64,000 bases of DNA. It comes from Girardinichthys multiradiatus. Its lineage: Eukaryota > Chordata > Actinopteri > Cyprinodontiformes > Goodeidae. Each line of letters opens with the position of its first letter. Within the stretch, counting starts at the first letter, position 1. The notes beneath the pieces were generated by a model. That model ran no database searches. It was not told where the DNA came from and saw only the letters and a list, made by a program, of their open reading frames with translations. Shown here piece by piece: positions 55,076-64,000 of this stretch. A program made the translations under genes and the position numbers. The stretch is from the NCBI RefSeq assembly GCF_021462225.1, contig NC_061808.1:21923119-21987118 (forward strand). The letters run 5' to 3'.

Positions 55076-55219
55076 ATGGCAGCCATCGATCTTGAGCTGG
55101 GGCTGGAACACGGTGGACGGGGTTGGGGGCAGGAGAGGACCGAAGTTGTGGACAACTTTGACTCCGAGATGCAGGAGTGGGAGGATCAGCTGCAAGACAT
55201 CCAGAGGAAAATTGAAGAG
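55076..55219 (+). CDS. kiaa0408: KIAA0408 orthologue exon 1 (coding)
   Basis: It encodes 48 residues, MAAIDLELGLEHGGRGWGQE onward, ending KIEE at donor GAG|GTAAGA. An in-frame ATG at 55034 would add 14 residues; the downstream one is preferred because its context is better and human KIAA0408 has a short N-terminus. Confidence 0.85.
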
Positions 55220-58200
55220 GTAAGAGAAAGAAATGCAAGAATGTGTCAAAGTGGAAAATCAGTTTATAAATAATCCCAACAAATTCTTGAATAACCTCAA
55301 GGAGCATATTGACTTTTATTTTAAAATATGCAGCGATGACAGTGGATATAAATCAGTTGTAGACCAATATGAGCCAGTATGAGATTTTCATAGTATGATA
55401 ACCAGTAAAAATACTGCAATATCATGGTAGCACAAAAAAGATCTTATTGCATTAATCTAAAACTGTAAACCAACTATCATTCCAGCTGCTGCTACAATAA
55501 TAAAACACACTGATTATGAATGGTAAAGGCTTTCTATAGTACATATCTACTGTTATTTGGATTTTGAACATAGTTATGCAAATGGAATAAACAAAAGTTA
55601 TCTGAGGTTTTCAGTAGGTGGCGCAACTTCGGTTTCAACACCATGACTAGCTGTCTGGGTTTTTTTTGACAACATTTTACCAAACAACCTTGCTTCGTCT
55701 TTTTTGTTTGGAAAAGTGAAGTATTAACCTTTTAGCCAGCTGACTGACTATGTGCAGCAGCGGGTGGGGGAGGGGCAGCACTGGGACTGAAAACCCTGTC
55801 CTCAACAACATTTTCTCTGGCATTTCATTAAAAGAACATTAAACAGTAAAAAAAATATGATGTAAAATGTTAGTGGTTCTGAAACCTTTGTAAACTTTTA
55901 TGTCAGTAGTCTTTCTACTCTTCTCATTAATCTGATCGGCCCCCCGAGCACATCTGTAATTCACAAATTACAGATGTAAAATTTTACAGTAAGATGATAA
56001 ACAAACATGTTTTAGTACCAGCCCTCTGTGTACTGGAGGTACTTCCTAATTGTCTCCCCAGGGGGTGGTAATTGGTGTAAAGTGTGTATGCTCCATATTA
56101 AACAGTTGGCACCACACAGACTGATTCGACCTCTTGGCCTCGTTGGAGCAGCAGTACAGAAAAATGTTAACAAGCTAATTAAACTGGGATGTGCTGACAG
56201 ACGTGCAGGACACACTCAGCCTCTCTGTCACTTATACACACTGCCTGAAAGTGGATCCTGAGGTAGGTTTCAAACAGATGCTTTTTCAAAGTGAAAAAAC
56301 ACATGTTGATCATAAATATAGGTTAAGGTTTTGCACAATGTCTGTTAGTTTTAATTATGTAGAAAATAGGTCACATCAATGTATAAGAAAAGGGTGCGCC
56401 TAATGATCTTCTCCCCGTTTTGTTTTCAAGCTGTACAGTGAAGTTCAAGCACGGAGAGGAGCCAACGACATCACTGGTCACAACCAGAAAAATGGCAACC
56501 CGTCAGAGTGTGAGCTGAGGCAACACAGTAATGTTCTTTTAGCACCCGGCTACCACGGTGGGAATCATCTCACAGGTGTTGCCATCACGCATTATTGCAG
56601 CCACGATGGTCATGGCTACCCAGCAAAGCATCAGAACGGCTACGATTGCTGCTGCTCCAACGGGGAGATCGGAGACTTGCTGCAGGATTATCTGGAGAAG
56701 GAGAATAAAGCGAGCCGGAAGAGTAACAGAGCTCGCCACGTAGTAAGTAGATTCCCTCATGCTCCTTCTGCTGGCATTTGCAGAAACAAGATAGGTGGGA
56801 CATGATGCAAGCGTAGCTGTGGTTCTGACAGGAGTGTATTGATTACAATTCCCTGAACACTGCTTACACAGAGAAGTTAGATAGCAGTTAGTTTCTCATG
56901 TAGCCCAACTGTTGCACTTTGTTGACATCTGACTGAGCAGTGGGTAAGAAGGCAGAGATGATAATCTTTCTCTGTCCCCACTGGACATCTGTAGAAATGC
57001 TCCAGTCAGAACTTTGTGGCCAATTTCCTATTTCTGTTTTTTGTAAAGTGTTGACCTCCTTTAAACAATTTTGGCTTAGCAACTATAATAATACAAGTAC
57101 TTTCCTGGGATGATTATTGATTCTTAATATTATGGGCAAAGGTGCCATCACACCGGAAACATTTAAAACTGTCGCCCTGCGATGGATAGGCGACCTGTCC
57201 AGGGTGTACCCCGCCTACCGCCCATAAACTGCTGGAGATAGGCACCAGCTTACCCGCGACCCACTATGGAAGAAGCAGTAGAAAATGACTGACCAACTGA
57301 CTGAATGACATTTAAAACTGCTTTTAGCATCTTTTCATAGTAAATAACGCTTTCAGCAAGGCAAGCATTACTGAAACAGCAGCTATGTGCATTCGTTTGA
57401 TATTGCTAACATTTCTGAATGTTCTATGGCAGAGGTTGAAAGCTCAAAAGGATAAAACAGAGCAACGTTGCTGTAATATATTCTCACCTTACTGTTATCA
57501 GCCTTAAGTCTTGCTCTCTCTTGACATCTCAATGAATCGCAGACCTGTCTAAAATGTTTTTAAAAATAGTTTGCTCCTCAATAACTTCTTACATTTCTGT
57601 GTTTCCTCATACTTTATTATTTACCTCACTGGAACTGAAAGTAGGTAACTTTGGGGCTTCTTCTGTAAGTAACAACTTCCACAACAAAGACTGTTGTTGT
57701 TTAGTAAATTAACTAATCAGGGTTACATCAAATTTTTGATCTTCCAATCGGTTAGTCACTGTTCATCTCAATTTGGAGGTTTTCTGGGCACGTCACACTG
57801 GGAGGAGACACCAGGACAGTCCCAGAACCCGCTGGAGTACCTATATATTCCTTCTGGCCTGGTAGCACCTTAAGATCACCCAGAATTAACTTGAAAGGGT
57901 CACAGAGGAGAGGGATATCTAGGTTTCTCTGTTGGAGGTCTCTGTAGATGGATAATCATTTGTCATTGCAAATGAACTTGAATATTCTGGTGAACAATTC
58001 CAGTCAACAGCCCATTTCTCGGTTCATTTTTAGAGATCAGAATAGATTTAGCTTTGCTAAACTGAATGATCCAAAAGCCAGTTGAGAATCGGTAAAGAGG
58101 CCCTGAAAAGATATTAAGATTACATTTTAATCTCTTTCAGCACTTCAGTGACACAGTTAAGGTGAACCAGGACAACTCGGCATTTCAGGATGAGGCCAGA

Positions 58201-59495
58201 CGTCGATCTGGAAATCACAGGTAGGAGCTTCTTTCATTGACGTTTAAGAGAGAAGAAAGAATGAAGCTTTTTGTGTTTTTAATGTTCTCTTTCTTTTGTT
58301 TTTTAATCACTGTAAAACCAGGGATGGGCCAGAGCAATATTTGAGCAATTTTGAGGAAACTGAAAACAATAAGAACCGAGTGTCTCACATGATTAGTTCC
58401 CCCCGCAGAGAGGAAACCATTGGTACAAAGCCCCCTGTACCAGCACGTTCTCAGTTCACAGTCATGACAGCCGAGTCTCCTTTGTTGGAGAAAAAGTCCT
58501 TCAATCCAGGAGTGCTGGGAGACAGGAAATGCAGCAGCCCCTCTGTCCTTAGGAAGTTTGGAGCCATGCTTCAAGAGAATGAGGGCAAAACACTCACAGA
58601 ATCCGGGGTAGTGACCCATCAGGGAACGTCCCCAGAGGCAAAGTGTTCCACTCCTTGCTGTCAGCGCAGAGCTCTGGGAGCCAGCAAGGCGCCCATTCGC
58701 GTTCCTAACCAGCAATGCCAAGCAAATTCTGATGTGCTGACAGCGGAGACAGACTCCAGCCAAGACTGGGGTTCATTATTAGACTCTGCTAGGCACCATT
58801 ACAAGGATCAGAGAGAAGGCTGCAGTAGTGCTATAGGCCCTCAGTCTGTTCCCCAGCAGGTCCTGGGGAGATCTCAGGTACCAGGGAGCCCAAAGATCAG
58901 ACCCAGGGCTAACAGTGGGGCAGACAGAGAGGGAGGGTGGACTCATGGGGAAAAAGCCAAGAAGCCTGCGCTCCAGCAAGTGGAGCCCAAAACACACTAC
59001 AGGACAACAAGTCCTTCCCCTGGAGCTCAGAGGATTCAGAGGGGACAGGATGCACCTGGCTGTGGCTATTTGAGGGATGAGGGACTTATCGAATTGCTGG
59101 GCATGCTAGAGATCCAACATCAGTACAGCTCCAGTCCCAAAACAACATACACAGCTTACAGACAAGAGCCACAGCAGGTTGGTTCTCCTTCATTATGTAC
59201 CTTTAGCTCTGCCAACAATTAATCTCTGAGTAACGGTGATCTTCACGATTCCTTCCAGGTAAACCCTGCAGAGATGTCTCCTGCAAGACCCAAGACAGGT
59301 TTTTCTCGTCCAGCACGTCCCGCCAACCAGCGACCTCCTTCCAGATGGGCCAATCGTACACCTACTGCCAGAATCACTGCTCCGTCAGGCCCACTTTACC
59401 GGCCCCCTAGCCCCCTTACTCGCACCCCTAGCCCTGCCCTCAAGCATCGGCCTCCCATTTCCTATTCCCTGCACACAGAAACTGTCATTATGTGA
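55076..59495 (+). CDS. kiaa0408: KIAA0408 orthologue, uncharacterised coiled-coil protein, 5 coding exons
   Basis: Coding exons are 55076-55219, 56431-56742, 58141-58220, 58322-59177 and 59259-59495, joining in phase to 542 residues (human about 694). The N-terminus contains VDNFDSEMQEWEDQLQDIQ and KIEELYSEVQ, matching the human [20 protein letters not shown] block, a short coiled coil. The middle is long, polar and low in predicted structure. Near the end comes a leucine-rich ELLGMLEIQHQYSS segment, then [20 protein letters not shown], nearly identical to human [20 protein letters not shown]. The molecular function is unknown in any species. The gene lies 5.4 kb downstream of soga3 on the same strand, the order seen in human, where readthrough transcripts join the two. 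The start is the first ATG that keeps the conserved block with an upstream acceptor; ATG 55034 is also in frame. Confidence 0.92.
56431..56742 (+). CDS. kiaa0408: KIAA0408 orthologue exon 2
   Basis: The acceptor is TTTTCAAG and the donor is GTA|GTAAGT. It encodes 104 residues starting LYSEVQARRGANDITGHNQK; a histidine/glycine/cysteine-rich stretch (HYCSHDGHGY, YDCCCSNGE) has no motif I recognise and may be fish-specific. Confidence 0.9.
57165..57310 (+). repeat. Teleost interspersed repeat in KIAA0408 intron 2
   Basis: GCGATGGATAGGCGACCTGT, CCAGGGTGTACCCCGCCTAC and GCGACCCACTATGGAAGAAG are hallmark blocks of a very common fish repeat (SINE/LINE-tail type); family name not assigned. Confidence 0.7.
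58141..58220 (+). CDS. kiaa0408: KIAA0408 orthologue exon 3 (80 bases)
   Basis: The acceptor is CTTTCAG and the donor is ACAG|GTAGGA. It encodes HFSDTVKVNQDNSAFQDEAR and six more residues; its last codon is split with exon 4. Found from splice sites and frame continuity. Confidence 0.82.
58322..59177 (+). CDS. kiaa0408: KIAA0408 orthologue exon 4 (large)
   Basis: The acceptor is AAACCAG and the donor is CAG|GTTGGT. It encodes about 285 residues of polar sequence with KPPVPARSQF (similar to the proline-rich PPVPPPRS of human) and a conserved short leucine-rich helix IELLGMLEIQHQYSSSP. The open frame continues past the donor into intron. Confidence 0.92.
59259..59495 (+). CDS. kiaa0408: KIAA0408 orthologue last exon
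   Basis: The acceptor is CCTTCCAG after an 81-base intron. It encodes [20 protein letters not shown], the PSRWANRTP block and a basic, proline-rich tail ending TETVIM, then TGA 59493. The [15 protein letters not shown] motif is the strongest link to human KIAA0408. Confidence 0.93.
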   Translation, partial: [78 protein letters not shown]

Positions 59496-59990
59496 CAATT
59501 TCCATCTGATGATGTATGTCCCTGTCACCTTGAACAAAACCCTTTTGTAAATAATAAAAGCCTGCTGCTTAATGATTGCTAAAATGAAGAGGAAAACGTC
59601 ATCCTGACTTATTTAAAACGCACCATCCATATTCTCCAGTGATGCTGTAGCTTTAAACTTCTTCTGTGCCTAACTTTTACCAACACTACAACCATACTGC
59701 TTTTTTGCTCCCCAACATGTAATGTTTTTGTATAAAATGAATGTGTTTTTCTGTGTGAAGGATTAGCATGCAGCCCCAGCTCAGGTCTGTGTTTTCAGGT
59801 TTTCTGGTTGCCACATTGAATCAAATGCAGTCTCATCAGGGAGATCCAGTCAGTACAGAGCTCCCAGTGGTAACCTGTAAACTGTTGAAAAGGGAGTTGG
59901 ACTGTGTGATATTGTTGAAAAGTATTCAAAATGTGACAAATGATTTTAATATGCCTTTCTTGTATTTTTCTTGATAATAAATATGACTGT
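59496..59990 (+). other. kiaa0408: KIAA0408 orthologue 3' UTR
   Basis: A first AATAAA occurs at 59553-59558, only about 60 bases after the stop, and a second AATAAA near 59976. Alternative polyadenylation is possible; the sequence alone does not decide. Confidence 0.5.
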
Positions 59991-60289
59991 GCTTAACGTA
60001 AACACTGATCCTGTGTTTTGCATTGCCTTGTTTTGTTCATAATGGTTCATGTTGCACAGCCCTGATAGTTAATTGCATGTGCATCCTGTCTATATCAACT
60101 ACCAGTGGATGCCACTGCAGTGAAATCTCAGATATTAGGGTGTCAGCTGCAGTGGCAGATGACTTATTTTTTAGTTGTTTTGTTTATCCAAATATAAAAA
60201 AAATAAATAAATCATTTCTGAAGGAGCCGGTGAAAATATTGTCTCATTATATTCAGACTGCAAATTCTTTGCATGGGAAAAGGTAAATC

Positions 60290-61020
60290 TTTACATACCA
60301 AGGGTAGTTGAGTTGAGGCAGTCTTTAAATTCAGTAAAGGCATTTAAAATCATTTTGACTTTACAACATTTCTGCATGTTGGGTTGGCAGCTCGTTGTTG
60401 ATTTGTTGCTGTGTTTGGTATCTGGTATAAGGAGGAGGACATGGTCAATACAAGGACTACAAGTTGCCCAATATCTGTGCCTGCAAAACAAGCCCCAATC
60501 ATCATCCCTCCATTGCCATGCTTGACAGCTAGTATGAGCTGTTTGTGCTAAAGGGCTGTGCTGGATTTTTTTTTTTTATCAAACATGGAGCTGTGTGTCA
60601 AGACCAAACATCTGTACTTTGGTGTCAAGCCAGAAGTCTTGGGGTTCAGTCAGATGCAACTTTGCAAACAAAGTCAGGCTGATACGCTTCTAGAAATATT
60701 TGCAGCTGTCTTAAATAGTTTCCTACTTTTGACATGTTTGGAAATTGCCTTACGTCTTTTCCCAGATTGATGGGCGGCAACAATTGCTTCTCTAATATCG
60801 TTGCGGATGTCTTTCCTTCCTGGCACTGAGTTAAGACACACCTGTCTGCTTCCTTAATCTTCAGTTAAAATATTTTCCCCATGAGTATACATCATCTTGG
60901 CAAGCTGCGTTTTAGTTAAACATTTCTATGGACGTTAAGAAGGTCAGATGCATAAAACTCAAACCTGTGACCACTATTAAAATCAATATATTTGTCAATG
61001 TTTTAATTTTGTTTTGTATT
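60290..61020 (-). mobile_element. Degenerate Tc1-like element downstream of KIAA0408
   Basis: CAGAAGTCTTGGGGTTCAGT, CCCAGATTGATGGGCGGCAA and GATGTCTTTCCTTCCTGGCA match a teleost Tc1 family on the minus strand. Frames are broken; it is a third Tc1 family in this window. Confidence 0.72.
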
Positions 61021-62539
61021 TATGTCTTATCATGTGAACTTGTTAGCTCAGATGTGGTTAGTTACTGTTTGTTTATGTAGTCTGTTCTTCAGAAAATCAT
61101 TTCACCTTTTACTTAAGTGTAACATCAGCAATAACAGATCAGCTTGCTAAGAGAATACTGATGAAAATGGCGGCTAAATCTTTCAGTTATAGGGTGTACC
61201 TTTTGCATTTTGTCCTATTTTAATAAATAAATGGTAATGGCAGAAAAGAGGTCCCTGCAGAGGATAGTCAGGGGAGCTTATATGATACTTGGAGTATTGC
61301 AAGATTATGCACTTGAAGTTTTTTGCACACATTTTATTATTGTTTTATCTATTTGGTATTTTTATCTGTTTAACAATTCTTCACCCTAATCACACTTTTT
61401 GACAATTTAGACAATAAAAAGACGATTTGATGATTTCATTCAAATTAACTGTAGAAAATACACTGTAATTTAATAATTGTCATCTAGTAATCTAGAGATT
61501 ATTCTTTAAAAACATGTGTCACAATGAATAAACTTTGAAGTACGCCAACCCTGTAGAGTCATTATTCAGCAGCAGTTATGCTTCCCATCGTTATCAGGAT
61601 ATCCAGTGAGCTGTATGGACAGAGATCACTTTTCCTGCTCTGTGTTTCACGCCTCATAAGACTGCTTCAACAACCTCTGGCCTCCCTGACACCTCCTGCT
61701 CTCTGCAGGATGTGGCATTGTGAATTCACACGCTCTTGCGCTCCCACATCTGCACACATGGAGGACAAACTGTCCATTAATTGCTGCTATAGACAGAGTA
61801 ACTATTTCTTATAGATAAATGCAAATGTATGCATGGTCTTGTGCAGATTTCCAACCCTGGCAGAGGTTTAACTGTGAAAAGTAGTTTAAATGCTTTGAAT
61901 CTGAATGAACAGTCCCTTGGCCCCATGATGCCTTAGACGTGTCATCCAATCTCTTGGTGCTATGCAACACCTCAGACCAAAATAGCACGCGTGACGTGTG
62001 TTTTGGTGCCAGAAATCTTAGCCTGCTGTCTTAGGGGTATAAATAAAGAAAAGGTGGGGGTTTGGTTCCCTTCTCTGTCTCTTTAGCTACATTTTCTTTA
62101 TCTCAAATATCATTATTTCTCCATACCAATGAAGAAAAATGTAATATTTTAATTCAAATGACAACTTGTAGATTAGGGATTTCAGAAACTCTTTTTATGT
62201 CCCCCTTATGGATTTTTATCTTTTTATTTTTGATTTTATTAGAAAACGTTTTAATTCTTCTCTCACTAGTATCAGTATATTACTTCCCCTCTGCCTGCTT
62301 TCTGTCTGTGAAGGCTTCTCTAATTCCAGGTTTAATGTGTGCATATGACTACCTTTCTTACAGTTTGGCACCCCTATGTACTGTGGTATTTTAACAAGGT
62401 CTCTTGTTGGTCTTGCCTCCTCACCAGGCCCCTCTGCCACCTTAAGGCCCTGCCTGTATAAAAAACAAACTGTAAAACAGAACATCAACTGGACAAATTC
62501 TGAATAATGAGCATATTTCTTCCCCCTTTCTTCATCCTC
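61021..62539. other. Non-coding, nothing recognised
   Basis: AT-rich intergenic DNA; frames at 61578-61814 and 62062-62394 show no family. Confidence 0.5.
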
Positions 62540-62778
62540 GCCTCATTCTACTGCTCTGCTCTTTGCTTCCCTGGTTCGAGACAATCCAATCAGATTGACA
62601 GAGGGTGGCAGAGCTTAGCATAGCGTGTCCTCTGCTTGCTGTTCATAAGAGTCCGGACAGCCAGATGACAGAGGGAAAAACAGAGGGGACAGAACAAGAG
62701 AGGACAGCTGAACTGTAGCCATGGCTTGTTTTACGTCAGCAGGCCAAGACAACCCATCCAATCTGACCCACAGAGGAG
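62540..62778 (+). promoter_or_regulatory. Possible promoter and first coding exon of a further gene
   Basis: ATG 62721 in a good context (GCCATGG) opens MACFTSAGQDNPSNLTHRG and reaches a donor GAG|GTATGA (exon end 62778). The upstream 150 bases are GC-richer than surroundings with a CCAAT (near 62586). No family is recognisable from about 19 residues, and no second exon was found before the window ends, so this may be chance. Confidence 0.25.
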
Positions 62779-63280
62779 GTATGATACCCACCATAAAGTT
62801 CAAATTGCATTTAATCAGCTAATATGTCTGGTTTTCACAATTTACATTACATTACATGCTTGTGTTTGTATGTGCTCTCAAATATCAATCCAGATATACT
62901 TCGATATGCCTCCTTTATGATATCTGGTTACACACTTCAGCTTATTTGATGGCTTTGGTTACCATAGCAGTGCTGATCTTCCCTTTTCAATGAGTTACTG
63001 TACATCATAACTACATGTCAATGTGCTGCCATCCTGGGACCAGTGCAGACACCCGAGGACACCCGGGGTATGTGTTCCATGAACATTTGAACCAATGGGA
63101 TCAATACTCAGCCTTTAAATCTAACCCCACCTCTCAAGCGGTCAAAATACCTATAAATTTGATCGGAAAATACTTCATACATAGTTAATATTATTAAGTG
63201 GATTCACATTCTGTGTTACAGGACCCTTTGCCAATTATTTGCATCAATAATTCGCACCCCTGTTAAAGATGTATGAAAAT

Positions 63281-63345
63281 GTGTGGCGTAGCGGTGGAGC
63301 ATGTAACCCATATACGGAGGCCTCAGTTACTTCCTAAACACTCTG
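63281..63345 (+). repeat. tRNA-SINE fragment
   Basis: GTGTGGCGTAGCGGTGGAGC and CCCATATACGGAGGCCTCAG match the head of the SINE at 7134-7292 in opposite orientation; truncated after the B-box region. Confidence 0.72.
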
Positions 63346-64000
63346 GAATTTGCAATTCTTGAATGCCTTCCATAGGTTCTTAATGTGTTTATAAGGCTGG
63401 GGTTCTTGATTGCTTGAATTATAAAGCTACAACCTTTTAAGACCCCCCATATAATGTTGAATCCCACCACTTCACACTTCAATCTTTCACCCATTTATTC
63501 TATAAGGTACACAATGTCCCACTGAATCGGGAAGAGTTAGAGTCACAGTTTGTCCCCCTCTGTCTTCGTTCAACTGTCCAAACTGTCAGTGCGTTTGTAG
63601 TTGTCCATTGATTCAGCCATCTCAAATGGCACATGGTGAAAGCAGCAAAGCAAGAGGCAGAAACATTAAGTACAGAGAGAAGGAGTCAAAAGCATGAAGC
63701 ATTCCAGAGCTCATTATTAAAATAGAAAGTGGTCTAAATTTCTCCCTCTTTGAAAGGAGACCCACCAGAGTCGCCTTTCAAAACAAGAGCGGCGCTATCG
63801 TGGGATTAGCTGGTGTTGCTCGGCAGAGGTGACTATGGAGATCTATTTATCTTGTGACGAATGACAAATTTTAATTTGGCTTCAGTGGACTGGTCAGCTG
63901 GGAGCAACTACATGGCCTTCATCTGGCTGGTGACCCATTCATGTGACCTTGTTTTCCTCAATGCATAAACACTTTAAAGAGTACGCAGCCATGCTGCTAA
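63346..64000. other. Non-coding end of window
   Basis: No feature recognised. Confidence 0.5.

Noticed and set aside
58215..58763. 182-codon minus-strand frame opposite KIAA0408 exon 4
   Set aside because: Antisense shadow of a conserved coding exon.

Overview
The window is nuclear DNA of a bony fish, most likely a percomorph teleost. It is AT-rich and intron-rich. Its vertebrate genes have canonical GT-AG introns, and the spaces between them are packed with teleost-type Tc1 transposon remnants, tRNA-derived SINEs, a non-LTR retrotransposon, a solo LTR and simple repeats. Nothing bacterial, and no phage, CRISPR array or operon, was seen.

Three protein-coding genes can be rebuilt exon by exon, all on the + strand. 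(1) An elovl4 fatty-acid elongase (elovl4b-like) has six coding exons between 31097 and 37703 and a likely non-coding first exon near 28.45-28.79 kb. (2) soga3 (MTCL3/C6orf174 orthologue) has eight coding exons between 42699 and 49693, including a 36-codon last exon encoding a hydrophobic C-terminal tail. (3) A KIAA0408 orthologue has five coding exons between 55076 and 59495. In human, SOGA3 and KIAA0408 are also adjacent and produce readthrough transcripts, so this head-to-tail pair is conserved between fish and mammals.

Layout: 0-28.4 kb has no supportable host gene and is a transposon accumulation zone. It holds a degenerate Tc1 copy with a nested hAT-type MITE (0.67-1.83 kb), a LINE in head-to-head halves (3.3-5.85 kb), a tRNA-SINE (7.1 kb), a three-level nest (Tc1 > solo LTR > small element encoding a one-TM protein, 9.47-12.9 kb), a G-rich segment between two 243-bp direct repeats (12.88-14.75 kb), a nearly intact Tc1 element with 200-bp inverted repeats (14.93-16.5 kb), a GGAT microsatellite (17.3 kb), and LINE and Tc1 fragments (20-26 kb). 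elovl4 occupies 28.4-38.1 kb, repeats 38.3-41.3 kb, soga3 42.3-49.7 kb, repeats 50-53.4 kb, and KIAA0408 with a candidate promoter 53.8-59.6 kb. The last 4.4 kb holds another Tc1 remnant, a possible first exon of a further gene (62.72 kb) and a SINE fragment.

The genes share no pathway that the sequence shows: very-long-chain fatty-acid elongation in the ER (elovl4), a coiled-coil protein with a C-terminal hydrophobic tail (soga3), and a protein of unknown role (KIAA0408). The least explained items are the small TM-protein element nested in the solo LTR and the G-rich segment between 243-bp direct repeats. Family assignments are from recognition of the translated sequence; no database search was run.
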